From an uncultured Eubacterium sp. (GTDB taxonomy: Bacteria > Bacillota > Clostridia > Lachnospirales > Lachnospiraceae): a DNA stretch of 64,000 bases. The notes below the pieces were generated by a model. It worked only from the letters and a program-made list of their open reading frames with translations, did not search any database and was not told the origin of the DNA. This document shows, in pieces, positions 63,740-64,000 of this stretch. Each line of letters opens with the position of its first letter. Positions within the stretch are counted from its first letter, which is position 1. The stretch lies in assembly GCA_934316845.1 (NCBI GenBank), contig CAKRDZ010000009.1:1-64000 (forward strand), written 5' to 3'. The translations under genes were made by a program, and so were the position numbers.

Positions 63740-64000
63740 TGCACATTTATTTTGTCTCTTTAGGTTGTGACAAAAATCTGGTTGACAGTGAGAAAATGCT
63801 GGCACTTCTTGCCAAAGAAGGCTATGAATTGACCGATGAACCGGAACAGGCCGAGATCATCGTCGTCAATACGTGTGCTTTTATCCACGATGCCAAGCAG
63901 GAGAGTATTGAAACTCTGTTAGAACTTGCGGAATACAAAAAGACAGGAAAATGTAAAGTACTGATTGCCTCCGGCTGTCTTGCGGAACGTTATCAGGATA
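63736..64000 (+). CDS. rimO: Ribosomal protein S12 methylthiotransferase RimO, 3' end cut
   Basis: The first 88 residues read [20 protein letters not shown], then [22 protein letters not shown] and [12 protein letters not shown]: the N-terminal UPF0004 domain with its three cluster cysteines. RimO is told from MiaB by [12 protein letters not shown]. The radical SAM and TRAM domains lie outside the window. The start overlaps the folD stop (ATGA). Confidence 0.93.
   Translation, partial: MMHIYFVSLGCDKNLVDSEKMLALLAKEGYELTDEPEQAEIIVVNTCAFIHDAKQESIETLLELAEYKKTGKCKVLIASGCLAERYQD

Noticed and set aside
1..64000. tRNA or rRNA genes
   Set aside because: I looked for cloverleaf-like segments with GGTTCGA-type T-loops and for conserved rRNA stretches in the intergenic regions and recognised none; a tool scan could still find one.

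Overview
The window looks like a chromosome segment of an anaerobic Firmicute of class Clostridia, most likely Lachnospiraceae. I infer this from the moderately AT-rich DNA, AGGAGG-type ribosome binding sites, the paired radical-SAM/DUF2344 genes ahead of RNase E/G, the Prp-processed L27, a NadD-YqeK fusion, DUF4317, HydF and phosphoketolase. I cannot name the species. No rRNA or tRNA gene was recognised.

Layout: 1-3.4 kb is accessory DNA: the 3' part of an unrecognised gene, a glycosyltransferase remnant and a small secreted protein. 3.4-13.1 kb holds a tyrosine phosphatase, a MATE exporter, a zinc-ribbon membrane protein, then the operon radical SAM - DUF2344 - RNase E/G - YfhO. 13.3-15.8 kb is phosphoketolase. 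16.0-28.4 kb is accessory again: relics of an ATPase and a DUF1016 nuclease, an intact ATPase/nuclease-like gene pair behind an RNA-like repeat leader, three tandem Pro/Thr-rich secreted paralogues, and a reverse-transcriptase locus with a divergent STAND-type regulator. 28.4-32.8 kb is a core operon (rplU, prp, rpmA, obgE, yhbY, nadD-yqeK, rsfS). 32.8-51.8 kb is mostly core: potassium uptake (ktrAB), rpsO, Nudix, pnp, nitrilase, ClpP-like protease, ftsK, two ATP-grasp ligases, fhs, an amino-acid ABC transporter joined to pyrBI, and an aconitase-family hydratase. 51.8-59.3 kb is accessory: a promoter-repeat-terminator unit before a PBECR4-like gene, two tandem lipoproteins, a DUF4143 ATPase, and a membrane-bound dCTP-deaminase-like protein with a metallo-beta-lactamase protein. 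59.3-64 kb returns to core genes (DUF4317, hydF, a small alarmone synthetase, folD, rimO).

Most notable are: (i) the reverse-transcriptase locus 22.6-28.4 kb, a divergent regulator next to four overlapping genes (54-residue protein, DUF2815, VirE-type ATPase, RT with a 300-residue unusual C-terminus); (ii) two places (16.65-18.8 kb and 51.84-52.77 kb) where a promoter drives tandem RNA-like repeats ending at a terminator-like site just ahead of a putative nuclease or ATPase gene, an arrangement resembling type III toxin-antitoxin loci; (iii) a 190-bp inverted-repeat element in two opposite copies, one apparently flanked by a 12-bp target duplication; (iv) the accessory block that separates RNase E/G from rplU, which are usually adjacent in related genomes; (v) a membrane-anchored dCTP-deaminase-like protein, lacking the expected catalytic glutamate, paired with a metallo-hydrolase.
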